DNA of 64,000 bases, taken from the NCBI RefSeq assembly GCF_003367245.1, contig NZ_QRGR01000003.1, positions 248,001 to 312,000 of the forward strand, given 5' to 3'. The DNA is from Pontibacter diazotrophicus. GTDB taxonomy: Bacteria > Bacteroidota > Bacteroidia > Cytophagales > Hymenobacteraceae. Under the pieces are notes generated by a model. It ran no database searches, was not told the DNA's origin, and saw nothing but the letters and a program-made list of their open reading frames with translations. Positions 56,143 through 64,000 of this stretch are shown here, piece by piece. The translations under genes were made by a program, and so were the position numbers. Position 1 is the stretch's first letter. Every line of letters starts with the position of its first letter.

Positions 56143-56940
56143 TTATCGGTCGCGTCGGTCACGGTTATAGCGGCTTCTGTCAAAGTCACTTTCCCTTCTG
56201 CTGCCCCGCTGATCGTAGTCGCGGTCGTAGGCTGACGGTCCTTCCTGATAAGAGCTTCTGTCGTTGCCGCGGCCGTAGGCACTGCGTGAACGGTCTTCGT
56301 CGCGGTTATTGTAGCCTGTAGAGCCGTATCCGGTATTCCTGTACTGGCTAAAGCTGTTATCGTACCCGGTGCTGCCCCGGCCGGTATCTTCAAAACCTGA
56401 ACCTCTGTTACCAGACCTTTCAATGCCTCCGCGGTTACGGGATTCACCGTTGCGGTTTACATAATCATTGTAGTTGCGGTCGTCCCCGAAGCTGCCATAG
56501 TTCCGGTTGCTATAATCGGCAAAGTTTCCGTAGCCGTTTCGCACATTTTCTGACTGGTTTCTGTCACCGCCTAAGTTGCGTGGCCCCTGCATGCGGGACG
56601 AACCATAGTTAGAATGGCCATAGGCAGATCCGCCACCATAGGTGCTTCCGCCCTCGCCATAGCGGGTGCCCCCACTAAAGTCGCCCTGTGCACTGGCTCC
56701 AAAAGTAGAGCGGCTGTAGTTACTGTCGCGGTTGCTTTCGTTATTCCTTTCCCTGTTGCTGGTGAATTCGCTGTTTCTATCCCGGTTGCCCTCGTTACGG
56801 CTTCCTTCGCGGTTTAAAAACCCGCTGTTTCTGTCATTGTCATTATCATCCTGCCTCCTGTCGCGGCGCGACCCGTCTTCGTTGAAGTCAGCGTAATGGT
56901 TGCGGTAAGAGCGGTTGTTATTATTATCGTTTCTGTTCAT
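56143..56940 (-). CDS. Low-complexity Asn/Arg/Asp/Gly-rich disordered protein
   Basis: 265 residues, same composition type as the gene downstream. It opens NRNDNNNNRSYRNHYADFN and continues through RNEGNRDRNSEF and a Gly/Ser/Tyr stretch (GEGGSTYGGGSAYGHSNYGS, about 96-115) to a DRSRYNRDRRDR end rich in Arg and Asp. No signal peptide, hydrophobic helix or Cys. The two proteins share composition and short motifs but do not align along their length, so they are either fast-diverging paralogues or convergent in composition. Such proteins can form condensates or protect macromolecules in desiccation or stress; that is speculation. Its terminator lies directly downstream. Confidence 0.78.
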   Translation of the reverse strand: MNRNDNNNNRSYRNHYADFNEDGSRRDRRQDDNDNDRNSGFLNREGSRNEGNRDRNSEFTSNRERNNESNRDSNYSRSTFGASAQGDFSGGTRYGEGGSTYGGGSAYGHSNYGSSRMQGPRNLGGDRNQSENVRNGYGNFADYSNRNYGSFGDDRNYNDYVNRNGESRNRGGIERSGNRGSGFEDTGRGSTGYDNSFSQYRNTGYGSTGYNNRDEDRSRSAYGRGNDRSSYQEGPSAYDRDYDQRGSRRESDFDRSRYNRDRRDR

Positions 56941-57133
56941 AGCTTTCAGTTTTTTGGTGTTAAATACTTATCTTTTATAACGAAGGGCACTCCCGGCTTG
57001 TTATTTTTATTCCTTTGCCGCCCCTGGCCCTACACTATATTTTACACGCTTCTGAGACCAAAGAGACAGGACGACATAAACTAAGGCGGGCTTATAAAAG
57101 TATACACGCTGAACAAAGCGATGGCACAGACAC

Positions 57134-57874
57134 ATGGAACAACAGATTCATATTGGCACCTCAGGCTGGCACTACAAGCACTGGATGGGTACTTTTTACC
57201 CTCCGGATGTAAAGCAGAAAGGGTTTACCGATTACTATACCCGCTTTTTCAGGAGTGTGGAGATCAACAACTCTTTTTATAAGCTGCCTTCAGCAGAAAC
57301 TTTTGCCAACTGGCGTGCTTCTGTGCCCGATGATTTTCTTTTCGCTGTGAAAGCGAGCAGGTATATCACCCACATGAAAAAGCTAAAGGACCCGCAGGAA
57401 AGCATTGCCCGGTTCTTTAACAATGCAAATGCACTGGAAGAGAAACTGGGGCCAATCCTTTTTCAGCTGCCTCCGGGCTGGTCGGTTAACATTGATCGGC
57501 TGCGCGATTTCCTTACCCTGCTCCCCCCCTACTACAAGTATACTTTCGAGTTCAGGCACCACAGCTGGTATGCACCGGAAGTATTGGACCTGCTCCGAAA
57601 CTTTAATGTTGCTTTTTGTATTTATGAACTGGAGTGGCACAATTCTCCGAAGGAGGTAACCGCAGACTTTGTGTATGTGCGGCTGCACGGGCCGGAGGGA
57701 AAATACTCCGGCAGCTACCACGACGATGCCCTGCAGTACTGGGCGTGGCAATGCCTGGAATGGAAAAGCCAGGGCCTGCAGGTCTACATCTACTTCGACA
57801 ACGACCAACTGGGCTATGCTGCCTTCAATGCAATGCGGCTGCAGGAAATTGTAAGGGAGCGGCAACAGGCGTAA
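57134..57874 (+). CDS. DUF72 domain protein
   Basis: 246 residues covering the whole DUF72 (YecE-like) TIM-barrel family: IGTSGWHYKHWMGTFYP (5-21), then INNSFYKLPSAETFANW, FAVKASRYITHMKKL, LGPILFQLPPGW, FEFRHHSWY and YVRLHGPEGKYSGSY. The conserved aromatic, His and Arg residues suggest a binding or catalytic pocket, but no reaction is established for the family. A soluble cytoplasmic protein. It starts about 190 bp from the divergent disordered-protein gene and lies 119 bp before the FNR gene, which has its own promoter. Confidence 0.93.
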   Translation: MEQQIHIGTSGWHYKHWMGTFYPPDVKQKGFTDYYTRFFRSVEINNSFYKLPSAETFANWRASVPDDFLFAVKASRYITHMKKLKDPQESIARFFNNANALEEKLGPILFQLPPGWSVNIDRLRDFLTLLPPYYKYTFEFRHHSWYAPEVLDLLRNFNVAFCIYELEWHNSPKEVTADFVYVRLHGPEGKYSGSYHDDALQYWAWQCLEWKSQGLQVYIYFDNDQLGYAAFNAMRLQEIVRERQQA

Positions 57875-57950
57875 TGCCTGAGAATTGTATAAAAAAGCAA
57901 CAGCAACCCTAAAAAACATGGATTTTCTATGTAAGCTGCCATTTCGATAG

Positions 57951-57958
57951 TAAATTTG
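57951..57958 (+). promoter_or_regulatory. Promoter -7 box of the FNR-ferredoxin operon
   Basis: TAAATTTG is an exact TAnnTTTG match, 35 bp before the ATG at 57994. No strong -33 TTG is seen at the usual distance. Confidence 0.55.
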
Positions 57959-57964
57959 CCACCA

Positions 57965-57983
57965 CAACATTTGTTGCAACAAA
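57965..57983. promoter_or_regulatory. Overlapping palindromes at the FNR start region
   Basis: TTTGTTGCAACAAA (57970-57983) is a perfect 14-bp palindrome; it overlaps CAACA-TT-TGTTG (57965-57976). The site lies just after the -7 box and 11 bp before the ATG, where a repressor would block transcription. The bound protein is unknown. Confidence 0.45.
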
Positions 57984-57993
57984 AATTAAAATA

Positions 57994-59010
57994 ATGAACA
58001 GAATAATAACTGATATATGCATCGTAGGGGCTGGCCCGGTAGGCTTGTTCGCCGTATTTGAGGCGGGCCTTTTGAAAATGCGCTGCCATGTTGTAGATGC
58101 ACTGCCTGCTGTGGGTGGGCAGCTCTCTGAGATATACCCTAAAAAACCGATATACGACATACCTGGCTTCCCGGAGATTTTAGCGGGCGACTTAATTAAA
58201 AACCTGGAGAAGCAGATTGCACCTTTCCACCCAACTTTTACACTGGGTGAACGTGTAGAGCACCTCAACAAACAGGAGGACGGCTCCTTTATAGTAAGCA
58301 CTGTTGATGGCACCGAGATAGCCTGTAAAGTAGTGGTGATTGCCGGTGGCCTTGGTTCTTTTGAACCGCGCAAGCCTGCTATTGAGAACCTGGAGAAGTA
58401 TGAAGGCAAGGGGGTAACGTATATGGTGCGCGACCCGGAGCACTTCCGCGACAAGCGCGTTGTATTGGCGGGCGGAGGCGACTCTGCCCTCGACTGGGCA
58501 ATCTACCTGTCTGGCCTGTGCAAAGAACTGACGCTGGTGCACCGCGGCACTACCTTTAGAGGAGCCCCGGAGTCTGCGGAGAAAGTGGTGACACTGGCAG
58601 AGGAAGCCCAGATTAAACTGCTGCTGAAATCTAACGTGACAGAAGTGCACGGAGAAGAAAACCTGGAGAAGGTAACGGTGCTGATAGATAACGCTACGCC
58701 ACATGAAATAGAAGCAGATTACTTTATTCCGCTGTTCGGCCTGGTGCCAAAGTTAGGACCTTTGGAGAACTGGGGACTGGAGCTGGAGAAAAATGCGATT
58801 CTGGTAAATACAGAAGATTATTCTACTAACATACCAGGCGTCTACGCTATTGGCGACATCAACACCTATCCAGGTAAGCTGAAGCTGATTTTATGCGGTT
58901 TCCATGAGGCGGCCCTGATGGCACAGAGCGCGTACAACATCCTGAACCCAGGCAAGAAATTTGTACTGAAATACACCACTGTAAACGGCATCCAGGAACT
59001 ACAGGCATGA
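57994..59010 (+). CDS. Ferredoxin--NADP+ reductase, thioredoxin-reductase-like type
   Basis: 338 residues. FAD domain starts IVGAGPVGLFAVFEAG (8-23); GGQLSEIYPKKPIYDIPGFP (about 42-61) is typical of the YumC/TrxR-like FNR family. The NADPH domain has VVLAGGGDSALDWAIYL (about 155-171), without the redox-active CxxC of thioredoxin reductase, so ferredoxin rather than thioredoxin is the likely partner. The C-terminal YAIGDINTYPGKLKLI closes the FAD site. It overlaps the ferredoxin gene by four bases (ATGA), which supports the pairing: it can reduce or oxidise that ferredoxin with NADP(H). Confidence 0.95.
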   Translation: MNRIITDICIVGAGPVGLFAVFEAGLLKMRCHVVDALPAVGGQLSEIYPKKPIYDIPGFPEILAGDLIKNLEKQIAPFHPTFTLGERVEHLNKQEDGSFIVSTVDGTEIACKVVVIAGGLGSFEPRKPAIENLEKYEGKGVTYMVRDPEHFRDKRVVLAGGGDSALDWAIYLSGLCKELTLVHRGTTFRGAPESAEKVVTLAEEAQIKLLLKSNVTEVHGEENLEKVTVLIDNATPHEIEADYFIPLFGLVPKLGPLENWGLELEKNAILVNTEDYSTNIPGVYAIGDINTYPGKLKLILCGFHEAALMAQSAYNILNPGKKFVLKYTTVNGIQELQA

Positions 59011-59330
59011 CAGATACAATAAACATCTATGTGGAGCAGGACAACGGCGAGCGTATCGCCCTTGAGGCTCCTACCGATATGGGCCTTTCAGTGATGGAAG
59101 TGCTTAAAGCAAATGAGTTTGATGTGCAGGCTGTTTGCGGTGGCATGGCTATTTGCGCCACCTGCCACGTGGAGGTGTTGCAGAGCGGTGAACTGCCTGA
59201 GATGAATGACGATGAGGCCTACATGCTCGAAACGCTTCCGCATGCCACAGAAAGCAGCCGCCTGAGTTGCCAGTTGCGGGTAAATCCGGAGCTGGACGGT
59301 TTGGTGGTACGCATCATGCCGGAGGCGTAA
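59007..59330 (+). CDS. 2Fe-2S ferredoxin (adrenodoxin/Isc type)
   Basis: 107 residues. The 2Fe-2S ligands are C44, C50, C53 (VCGGMAICATCHV) and C88 (LSCQL), the C-x5-C-x2-C...C spacing of adrenodoxin-like and Isc ferredoxins. It contains EMNDDEAYMLE, the acidic helix that docks with reductases. The ATGA overlap with the reductase gene indicates translational coupling. It may donate electrons to iron-sulfur assembly or to monooxygenases; no isc genes are nearby. Followed by a strong terminator at 59391. Confidence 0.96.
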   Translation: MTDTINIYVEQDNGERIALEAPTDMGLSVMEVLKANEFDVQAVCGGMAICATCHVEVLQSGELPEMNDDEAYMLETLPHATESSRLSCQLRVNPELDGLVVRIMPEA

Positions 59331-59390
59331 CAGTAGATTGCTTCAGTTTAAGGGGCCAGTCAAACGCTCCTATTAGAACTGATTAACCTG

Positions 59391-59425
59391 AAACAGGCAC
59401 TGTGAATGCAGTGCCTGTTTTTTTT
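59391..59425 (+). terminator. Terminator after the ferredoxin gene
   Basis: A 12-bp perfect stem AAACAGGCACTG/CAGTGCCTGTTT (59391-59402 with 59409-59420), 6-base loop, then a T-run to 59425. Confidence 0.92.
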
Positions 59426-59500
59426 GTGGTCTTCATGCTGACAACTCCTCCTGTTCTCCTGATAAGTTCAAACTACTGCCTTCCCCGCTAAACGCTTTCT

Positions 59501-59556
<56 letters not shown>

Positions 59557-59726
59557 CTATACCGTATCATGTGGCAAGCTCCGTTCCGCCAGCTTCACAA
59601 TCCATTATGCCACACTGGCGCAACAGGTAGTGTAATCTGTGTAAAAGCTGTTTTAAATTGTAATCACAAAAAAGTAGTGGCTCAGGTAGAACATACCTGG
59701 GTGTACAACTACCAAGCGAGGTTCTG

Positions 59727-59758
59727 TTGGTAAGAGTATGATATAAATTGTAGCTTTA
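59727..59758 (+). promoter_or_regulatory. Candidate gnd promoter
   Basis: TTGG at 59727-59730 and TAGCTTTA at 59751-59758, one base from TAnnTTTG, 20 bases apart. About 118 bp before the gnd ATG. Confidence 0.35.
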
Positions 59759-59876
59759 CTTTATTCAAAGAAGCGCAGTATACATGAAAGGTTGAAGTAG
59801 AAATTTGAATAAGCAGATTATTTTTTAAACCTATACCTGTATAAATACATATAACCTCTACACATTATTCCTACTT

Positions 59877-61295
59877 ATGAACGACATACAATATGAATTC
59901 GGGATGGTTGGCCTTGGTGTTATGGGCAGAAACCTCATGCTCAACATCGCCGACAATGGCTTTTCGGTAATAGGGCTTGACCTTGATCCCGAGAAAGCGG
60001 CGGCAGTTGAAACAGAAGCGGGCGCCGGAAAGCCCGTACGTGGCACCACCTCCGCCGAAGAGTTTGTGCAATCGCTCCGTAAGCCACGTGCTTTGATGCT
60101 GCTGGTGCCAGCGGGTAAAGCTGTAGATGCTGTTATTGCTTCTTTGTTGCCCCTGCTGGAGCCCGGTGATATTGTGATTGACGGTGGCAACTCGTATTTC
60201 CCCGATACTGACCGCCGCGTGGTGGAGCTAGAAGCAAAAGGCATTCACTTCTTCGGCATGGGTATTTCCGGTGGTGAAAAAGGAGCCCGTTTCGGACCGA
60301 GCATGATGCCTGGCGGAAACCGGGAGGCTTACGAAAGGCTTCGCCCGATTTTTGAAGCTGTGGCTGCAAAAGTAAACGGTGAACCCTGTGTGACATTCTT
60401 AGGAAACGGCTCTGCCGGTAACTATGTGAAGATGGTTCACAATGGCATCGAGTACGCCATCATGCAGCTGATTGCTGAAACATACGACCTGCTGAAGCGC
60501 GGCGTTGGTCTGAGCGATGACGAATTACAATCCGTTTTCCAGGACTGGAACCAAACGGAACTGCAGTCTTTCCTGATTGAGATCACCGGGGTAATCCTGC
60601 AGAAAAAAGACGATGTAACAGGCCAGCCACTGGTAAACCTCATTTCTGATGTAGCCCGTTCTAAAGGTACCGGAAAATGGACTTCACAAAATGCCATGGA
60701 TTTACAGGCACCCGTTCCTTCCATTGATATGGCTGTGCTGATGCGCGACATGTCTAAGCTCAAAGAAGAACGCGTGGAAGCCGCCAGATTATTACCAAAT
60801 GATTCCCTCCAGGTTAGCGTGGATACTGACCGTAAGGAATTTTTAAACCAGATGCGCAATGCTTTTTACTTCGCTATGATTTCTACTTATGCGCAGGGTA
60901 TGGCACAGCTGAAAATGGCTTCAGAAGCTTATAACTATGGATTGCAACTGCAGGATGTGGCCAAAATCTGGCGGGGCGGCTGTATCATACGGGCGGCCTG
61001 CCTGACTGATATCCGTGCGGCTTATGAGCAGAACTCTTCGCTGGCGAATCTGCTACTGGACTCAAAAATTGGGGATGACTTATTGTCCCGACAGGAAGAT
61101 GTTCGGGCCATAGTGAAAACAGCCATTGACAAAGGCATCCCTGTACCCGCTTTCATGGCTTCCCTGTCTTATTTTGATGCTTATCGCACAGAGACCTTAC
61201 CTACTAATATCATCCAGGCACAGCGCGATTACTTTGGAGCGCATACCTATGAACGGGTGGATAAGCTGGGCTTCTTCCATACACAGTGGGATTAA
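59877..61295 (+). CDS. gnd: 6-phosphogluconate dehydrogenase (decarboxylating)
   Basis: Oxidises 6-phosphogluconate to ribulose-5-phosphate and CO2 with NADP+. 472 residues, long-chain family. Nucleotide-binding GLGVMGRNL (12-20), the active-site stretch GMGISGGEKGARFGPSMMPG (about 126-145) with catalytic Lys near 183 (VKMVHNGIEY), and a C-terminal tail ending HTQWD. It is the last step of the oxidative pentose phosphate pathway, whose first two enzymes (zwf, pgl) follow. A terminator-like hairpin separates it from zwf. Confidence 0.97.
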   Translation: MNDIQYEFGMVGLGVMGRNLMLNIADNGFSVIGLDLDPEKAAAVETEAGAGKPVRGTTSAEEFVQSLRKPRALMLLVPAGKAVDAVIASLLPLLEPGDIVIDGGNSYFPDTDRRVVELEAKGIHFFGMGISGGEKGARFGPSMMPGGNREAYERLRPIFEAVAAKVNGEPCVTFLGNGSAGNYVKMVHNGIEYAIMQLIAETYDLLKRGVGLSDDELQSVFQDWNQTELQSFLIEITGVILQKKDDVTGQPLVNLISDVARSKGTGKWTSQNAMDLQAPVPSIDMAVLMRDMSKLKEERVEAARLLPNDSLQVSVDTDRKEFLNQMRNAFYFAMISTYAQGMAQLKMASEAYNYGLQLQDVAKIWRGGCIIRAACLTDIRAAYEQNSSLANLLLDSKIGDDLLSRQEDVRAIVKTAIDKGIPVPAFMASLSYFDAYRTETLPTNIIQAQRDYFGAHTYERVDKLGFFHTQWD

Positions 61296-61373
61296 GAAGT
61301 CTATAAAAATCCTGCCCTTTAAATGTAGCGCTTTGTCTGCAACATTTTTTTTTCTACCAACCAAAATTCTTTG

Positions 61374-61415
61374 AAAAGAAAGGGTACTTCAATCAGAAGG
61401 GCACCCTCTTCTTTT
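61374..61415 (+). terminator. Hairpin between gnd and zwf (terminator or attenuator)
   Basis: AAAAGAAAGGGT (61374-61385) pairs with 61403-61415 over 12 positions with one bulged base; a T-rich AATTTATTTC follows. It lies only 17 bp before the zwf ATG, so it may act as an attenuator within the gene group rather than a simple terminator. Confidence 0.5.
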
Positions 61416-61431
61416 AATTTATTTCTAATTT

Positions 61432-62940
61432 ATGAAATCAGCTAGAAAAGCAGCGCCCACTATTGCCATTATATTTGGCGGAACCGGAGACTTAGCGAAG
61501 CGGAAGTTGGTTCCGGCATTTTACAACTTGTTTCTGGACGGATGGCTGCCCGAGCCTTTCGCCATGATCGGGTTAGGACGAACGGATACCGATGACATCA
61601 AGTACCAGAACCACTTGCGGGAAGGAGTCGTTGAGTTCTCGCGCAGCGGTGAGCCCGTAGACGAATCCTGGGATATCTTTCGCAACTCCTTATCTTATCT
61701 GCAATCTAATATCAACGACCCGGCATCTTACCAGGAGTTGGCCGATAGGATACACGCTTTAGAAGAAGCCTGGGGCACGCGCGCCAACCGGCTGTTTTAC
61801 TTATCCGTAGCCCCCAAGTTCATTGAACCCGTTACTGTTCACCTAAGCCAGGCAGGTATTGCCAGTGACCCTGAACGCGACCGGATTGTGGTGGAGAAAC
61901 CTTTTGGTCATGACCTGAAGTCGGCCAGGGAACTGAACCAGCTCCTTACGAGAACCTTTCAGGAATCGCAGATATACCGGATAGACCACTACCTCGGAAA
62001 AGAGACCGTGCAGAACATACTGGCTTTCCGCTTTGCCAATGCGCTCTTCGAACCGCTCTGGAACAGGAACTACATTGAGTATGTACAGATTACGGTAGCG
62101 GAAGAAGTAGGCGTAGAGGACCGCGGTGGATACTATGAAGGTTCCGGCGCTTTGCGCGACATGATCCAAAACCACCTCCTGCAGCTGCTGTGTATGGTAG
62201 CCATGGAACCACCAGTCACCTTTGAAGCCGAAGAAATAAGAAATCGGAAAGTAGACGTGCTGCATGCGATTCAGCGTTACTCACGGGAAGACGTAGGCAA
62301 GTTTGCCGTGCGCGGACAATATGGTTCGGGCTGGATGAAGGGAACCCAGGTACCCGGCTACCGCGAAGAATCCGGTGTGGATCCCAACTCAGGAACCGAG
62401 ACATACGCCGCCGTAAAATTCTACCTGGACAACTGGCGCTGGCAGGGTGTGCCATTCTACCTCCGCACTGGTAAAAGGATGCAGGAGAAAAGCTCATCCA
62501 TTACCATTCAGTTCCGTCCGGTACCGCATTTAACGTTCCCCACCACCATGGCGGAAAACCTGATGCCGAACCGCCTCATCATCAACCTTCAGCCGGAGAT
62601 GGACATCCGCCTCCGTTTTATGGCAAAGAAAACGGGCTTGGATATGGCCTTAACGCCCGCAGAAATGGTTTTTGATTTCAATGGTGCCAATTCCCATTCA
62701 CAGTCGCCGGAGGCTTACGAGACACTACTACTGGATGCTATGCAGGGCGATGCCACCCTATTTATGCGTTCAGACCAGGTGGAAGCGGCCTGGGATGTCA
62801 TCACGCCTATCCTGGAAACCTGGGAGTCACGCCCATCGCTGGAGTTCCCTAATTATGCGGCGGGTATGTGGGGGCCGGAAAACGCGGAAGCCCTGATTGC
62901 CCGCGAAGGCCATACATGGACAGTTACTTTTCCTCATTAA
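61432..62940 (+). CDS. zwf: Glucose-6-phosphate 1-dehydrogenase
   Basis: First step of the oxidative pentose phosphate pathway: glucose-6-phosphate to 6-phosphogluconolactone with NADP+. 502 residues, the usual length. [15 protein letters not shown] (15-29) is the Rossmann fingerprint, VEKPFGHD (about 152-159) is conserved, and RIDHYLGKE (about 183-191) is the active-site signature with the catalytic His. It is followed ten bases later by pgl, so the two form an operon. Confidence 0.98.
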   Translation: MKSARKAAPTIAIIFGGTGDLAKRKLVPAFYNLFLDGWLPEPFAMIGLGRTDTDDIKYQNHLREGVVEFSRSGEPVDESWDIFRNSLSYLQSNINDPASYQELADRIHALEEAWGTRANRLFYLSVAPKFIEPVTVHLSQAGIASDPERDRIVVEKPFGHDLKSARELNQLLTRTFQESQIYRIDHYLGKETVQNILAFRFANALFEPLWNRNYIEYVQITVAEEVGVEDRGGYYEGSGALRDMIQNHLLQLLCMVAMEPPVTFEAEEIRNRKVDVLHAIQRYSREDVGKFAVRGQYGSGWMKGTQVPGYREESGVDPNSGTETYAAVKFYLDNWRWQGVPFYLRTGKRMQEKSSSITIQFRPVPHLTFPTTMAENLMPNRLIINLQPEMDIRLRFMAKKTGLDMALTPAEMVFDFNGANSHSQSPEAYETLLLDAMQGDATLFMRSDQVEAAWDVITPILETWESRPSLEFPNYAAGMWGPENAEALIAREGHTWTVTFPH

Positions 62941-62950
62941 TATTAAAAGC

Positions 62951-63682
62951 ATGCTAAAGATATTCGAAGATAAAGCGAAATTAAGCAAAGCAGCCGCAGA
63001 GCTGTTTGTACAAAAAGCGCAGGAGGCTGTAAAGCAGAACGGCCGTTTTACAGTAGCATTGACAGGAGGCTCCTCACCTGTTCAGCTGTACACCCTACTG
63101 GCGCAGTTACCTTACCGGGAACAGGTGCCGTGGGAAAAAACATTTGTTTTTTGGGGCGACGAGCGTTGGGTGCCTTTAACGGCTAATGAAAACAACGCCA
63201 GAATGGCAATGGAAATTTTACTCAACAAAGTGCCGGTACCGGAGGATCAGGTTTATCCTATGTGGAAAGAAGACACAGAACCGGAGGCGTTTGCACAACA
63301 ATATGAGCAGCTGCTACAGCAGCATTTCGGCCAGCAAACCCCTCAGTTTGACTTAATCCTGCTGGGCATGGGCGATGATGGGCACACGGCTTCCCTGTTT
63401 CCGGGAACCGAGGTGTTGCACGAACAATCGCGCTGGGTGCAGGCGTATTACCTGGAGCCACAGTCCATGTACCGCGTGACGCTTACTGCTCCACTTATTA
63501 ACCAGGCCAAGACTATCTGCTTTCTTACCTTTGGCGCTAACAAAGCCCCTGCACTCCACGAGGTGCTGGAAGGCGAAAGGAATCCGGAGAAATACCCTTC
63601 GCAGCTGATTCAACCGCAGGATGGGGAGGTAGTGTGGCTGGTAGATGAAAGCGCGGCGTCACAGTTAGCAGAGAGATATTAG
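62951..63682 (+). CDS. pgl: 6-phosphogluconolactonase
   Basis: Hydrolyses 6-phosphogluconolactone to 6-phosphogluconate. 243 residues from the ATG at 62951 (MLKIFEDK), 10 bp after the zwf stop; a start at 62897 would overlap the zwf end and add 18 unrelated residues. Pgl/NagB fold: TGGSSPVQLY (phosphate loop, near 40), FWGDERWVP (about 69-77) and the catalytic LLGMGDDGHTASLFPG (about 137-152). Completes the three-enzyme oxidative branch with zwf and gnd, all on the same strand. Confidence 0.97.
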   Translation: MLKIFEDKAKLSKAAAELFVQKAQEAVKQNGRFTVALTGGSSPVQLYTLLAQLPYREQVPWEKTFVFWGDERWVPLTANENNARMAMEILLNKVPVPEDQVYPMWKEDTEPEAFAQQYEQLLQQHFGQQTPQFDLILLGMGDDGHTASLFPGTEVLHEQSRWVQAYYLEPQSMYRVTLTAPLINQAKTICFLTFGANKAPALHEVLEGERNPEKYPSQLIQPQDGEVVWLVDESAASQLAERY

Positions 63683-63961
63683 TTTAAATGTTTCTTTCGA
63701 CACTGTACTGCTTCTTATAAGTTGTACCAATCACTTTCCACATCAAACCCACCCCTACCGCTCCCAAGAGGGAAATTCACTCAAGCAAAAATTCCCCTCC
63801 TCGGAGGGGCAGGGGTGGGTTTAATGTGCTGCATTACAATCACTAATGCATTTCCCCCTCTCCTATTTTCGGATTTTGCGCCTAAAAAGTTAATTTGCCT
63901 TTACTTTACCGCTGCAGTTGATTCAGCGGAATTCCCTGATCTATAACTTTAACATCTTTAC
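63683..63961. other. Intergenic region with decayed GC-rich repeat
   Basis: About 280 bp. It carries the second copy of the GC-rich inverted repeat (63745-63822). No gene or terminator with a T-run is clear after pgl. Confidence 0.5.
63745..63822. repeat. GC-rich inverted repeat, second copy with a decayed arm
   Basis: The right arm (63789-63822, TCCCCTCCTCGGAGGGG then CAGGGGTGGG) is identical to the copy at 36068-36095. The left arm (63745-63778) carries several substitutions, for example CTACCGCTCCCAAGAGGG for CTGCCCCTCCGAGGAGGG. The loop differs. Confidence 0.8.
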
Positions 63962-64000
63962 ATGAAAAAGACATTACCTTATTTATTCATTTTGTTGCTG
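63962..64000 (+). CDS. Partial gene start with signal-peptide-like N-terminus
   Basis: The window ends 13 codons into an ATG frame reading MKKTLPYLFILLL, a lysine pair followed by hydrophobic residues, as at the start of an exported protein. The 11-codon frame before the edge is too short to name. Confidence 0.4.
   Translation, partial: MKKTLPYLFILLL

Noticed and set aside
55774..56235. Plus-strand frame rich in Val and Ile that looks like a membrane protein, opposite the disordered-protein genes
   Set aside because: It is the reverse complement of Asp/Asn/Arg/Tyr codons (GAC/AAC read backwards as GTC/GTT), so the hydrophobic look is an artefact. It crosses the end of one gene and the terminator of the next.

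Overview
This is a chromosomal segment from a member of the Bacteroidota. Evidence: a SusC/SusD/SusE outer-membrane glycan locus, a secreted amylase with a type IX secretion (T9SS) C-terminal domain, TAnnTTTG-type promoter boxes, weak Shine-Dalgarno use, and typical lipoprotein signals (a Cys near residue 20). Gene content (type II NADH dehydrogenase, ferredoxin/FNR pair, lone cyanophycin synthetase, HMA-AraC regulator, Asp/Arg/Asn/Tyr-rich disordered proteins) suggests Cytophagales, probably Hymenobacteraceae (Pontibacter-like). The genus is inferred. I found no rRNA, tRNA, CRISPR array, prophage or intact insertion sequence.

Layout. 0-14 kb: a UreH/NiCoT-type membrane protein, the glutamate synthase operon gltB-gltD, cyanophycin synthetase, an aldehyde dehydrogenase, and on the minus strand a type II NADH dehydrogenase, a small conserved protein and a Gfo/Idh/MocA oxidoreductase. 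15-39 kb: a long minus-strand glycan-utilisation region. It holds susE, susD, susC (with an STN signalling domain), a FecR anti-sigma factor, a six-hairpin glycoside hydrolase lipoprotein, a SusR-like membrane regulator, an ECF sigma factor, galT, galK, a GH13 amylase lipoprotein, a GH5-like secreted enzyme and a multidomain GH13 amylase with T9SS signal. 39-54 kb: mixed housekeeping and accessory genes (GNAT, PKD lipoprotein, M1 peptidase, two STAS proteins, MscS channel, sugar MFS transporter, subtilisin-like lipoprotein, alpha/beta hydrolase, ammonium transporter, HMA-AraC regulator, orphan LuxR-type response regulator). 54-64 kb: a third STAS protein, two adjacent disordered-protein genes, a DUF72 protein, a ferredoxin-NADP reductase/ferredoxin operon, and the oxidative pentose phosphate genes gnd, zwf and pgl.

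How the genes work together. The Sus region looks like an alpha-glucan (starch/glycogen) system. Surface or secreted GH13 enzymes cut the polymer, SusCDE bind and import oligosaccharides, and the periplasmic or lipoprotein hydrolases trim them. A FucP-type MFS transporter at 45.7 kb, outside the cluster, could import the released sugar. galT/galK add a galactose branch that the amylases alone do not explain. Two signalling modes sit together: an STN-SusC/FecR/ECF-sigma chain whose genes have become separated, and a SusR-like sensor. gltBD and the ammonium transporter serve nitrogen assimilation, and cyanophycin synthetase suggests nitrogen storage. gnd/zwf/pgl and the FNR/ferredoxin pair supply and redistribute NADPH.

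Non-coding structure is notable. There are several very long perfect palindromic terminators (up to 30-bp stems), a composite nested palindromic repeat with a decayed second copy, a GC-rich inverted repeat in two copies, a GTA microsatellite of about 18 units, and operator-like palindromes at two promoters.
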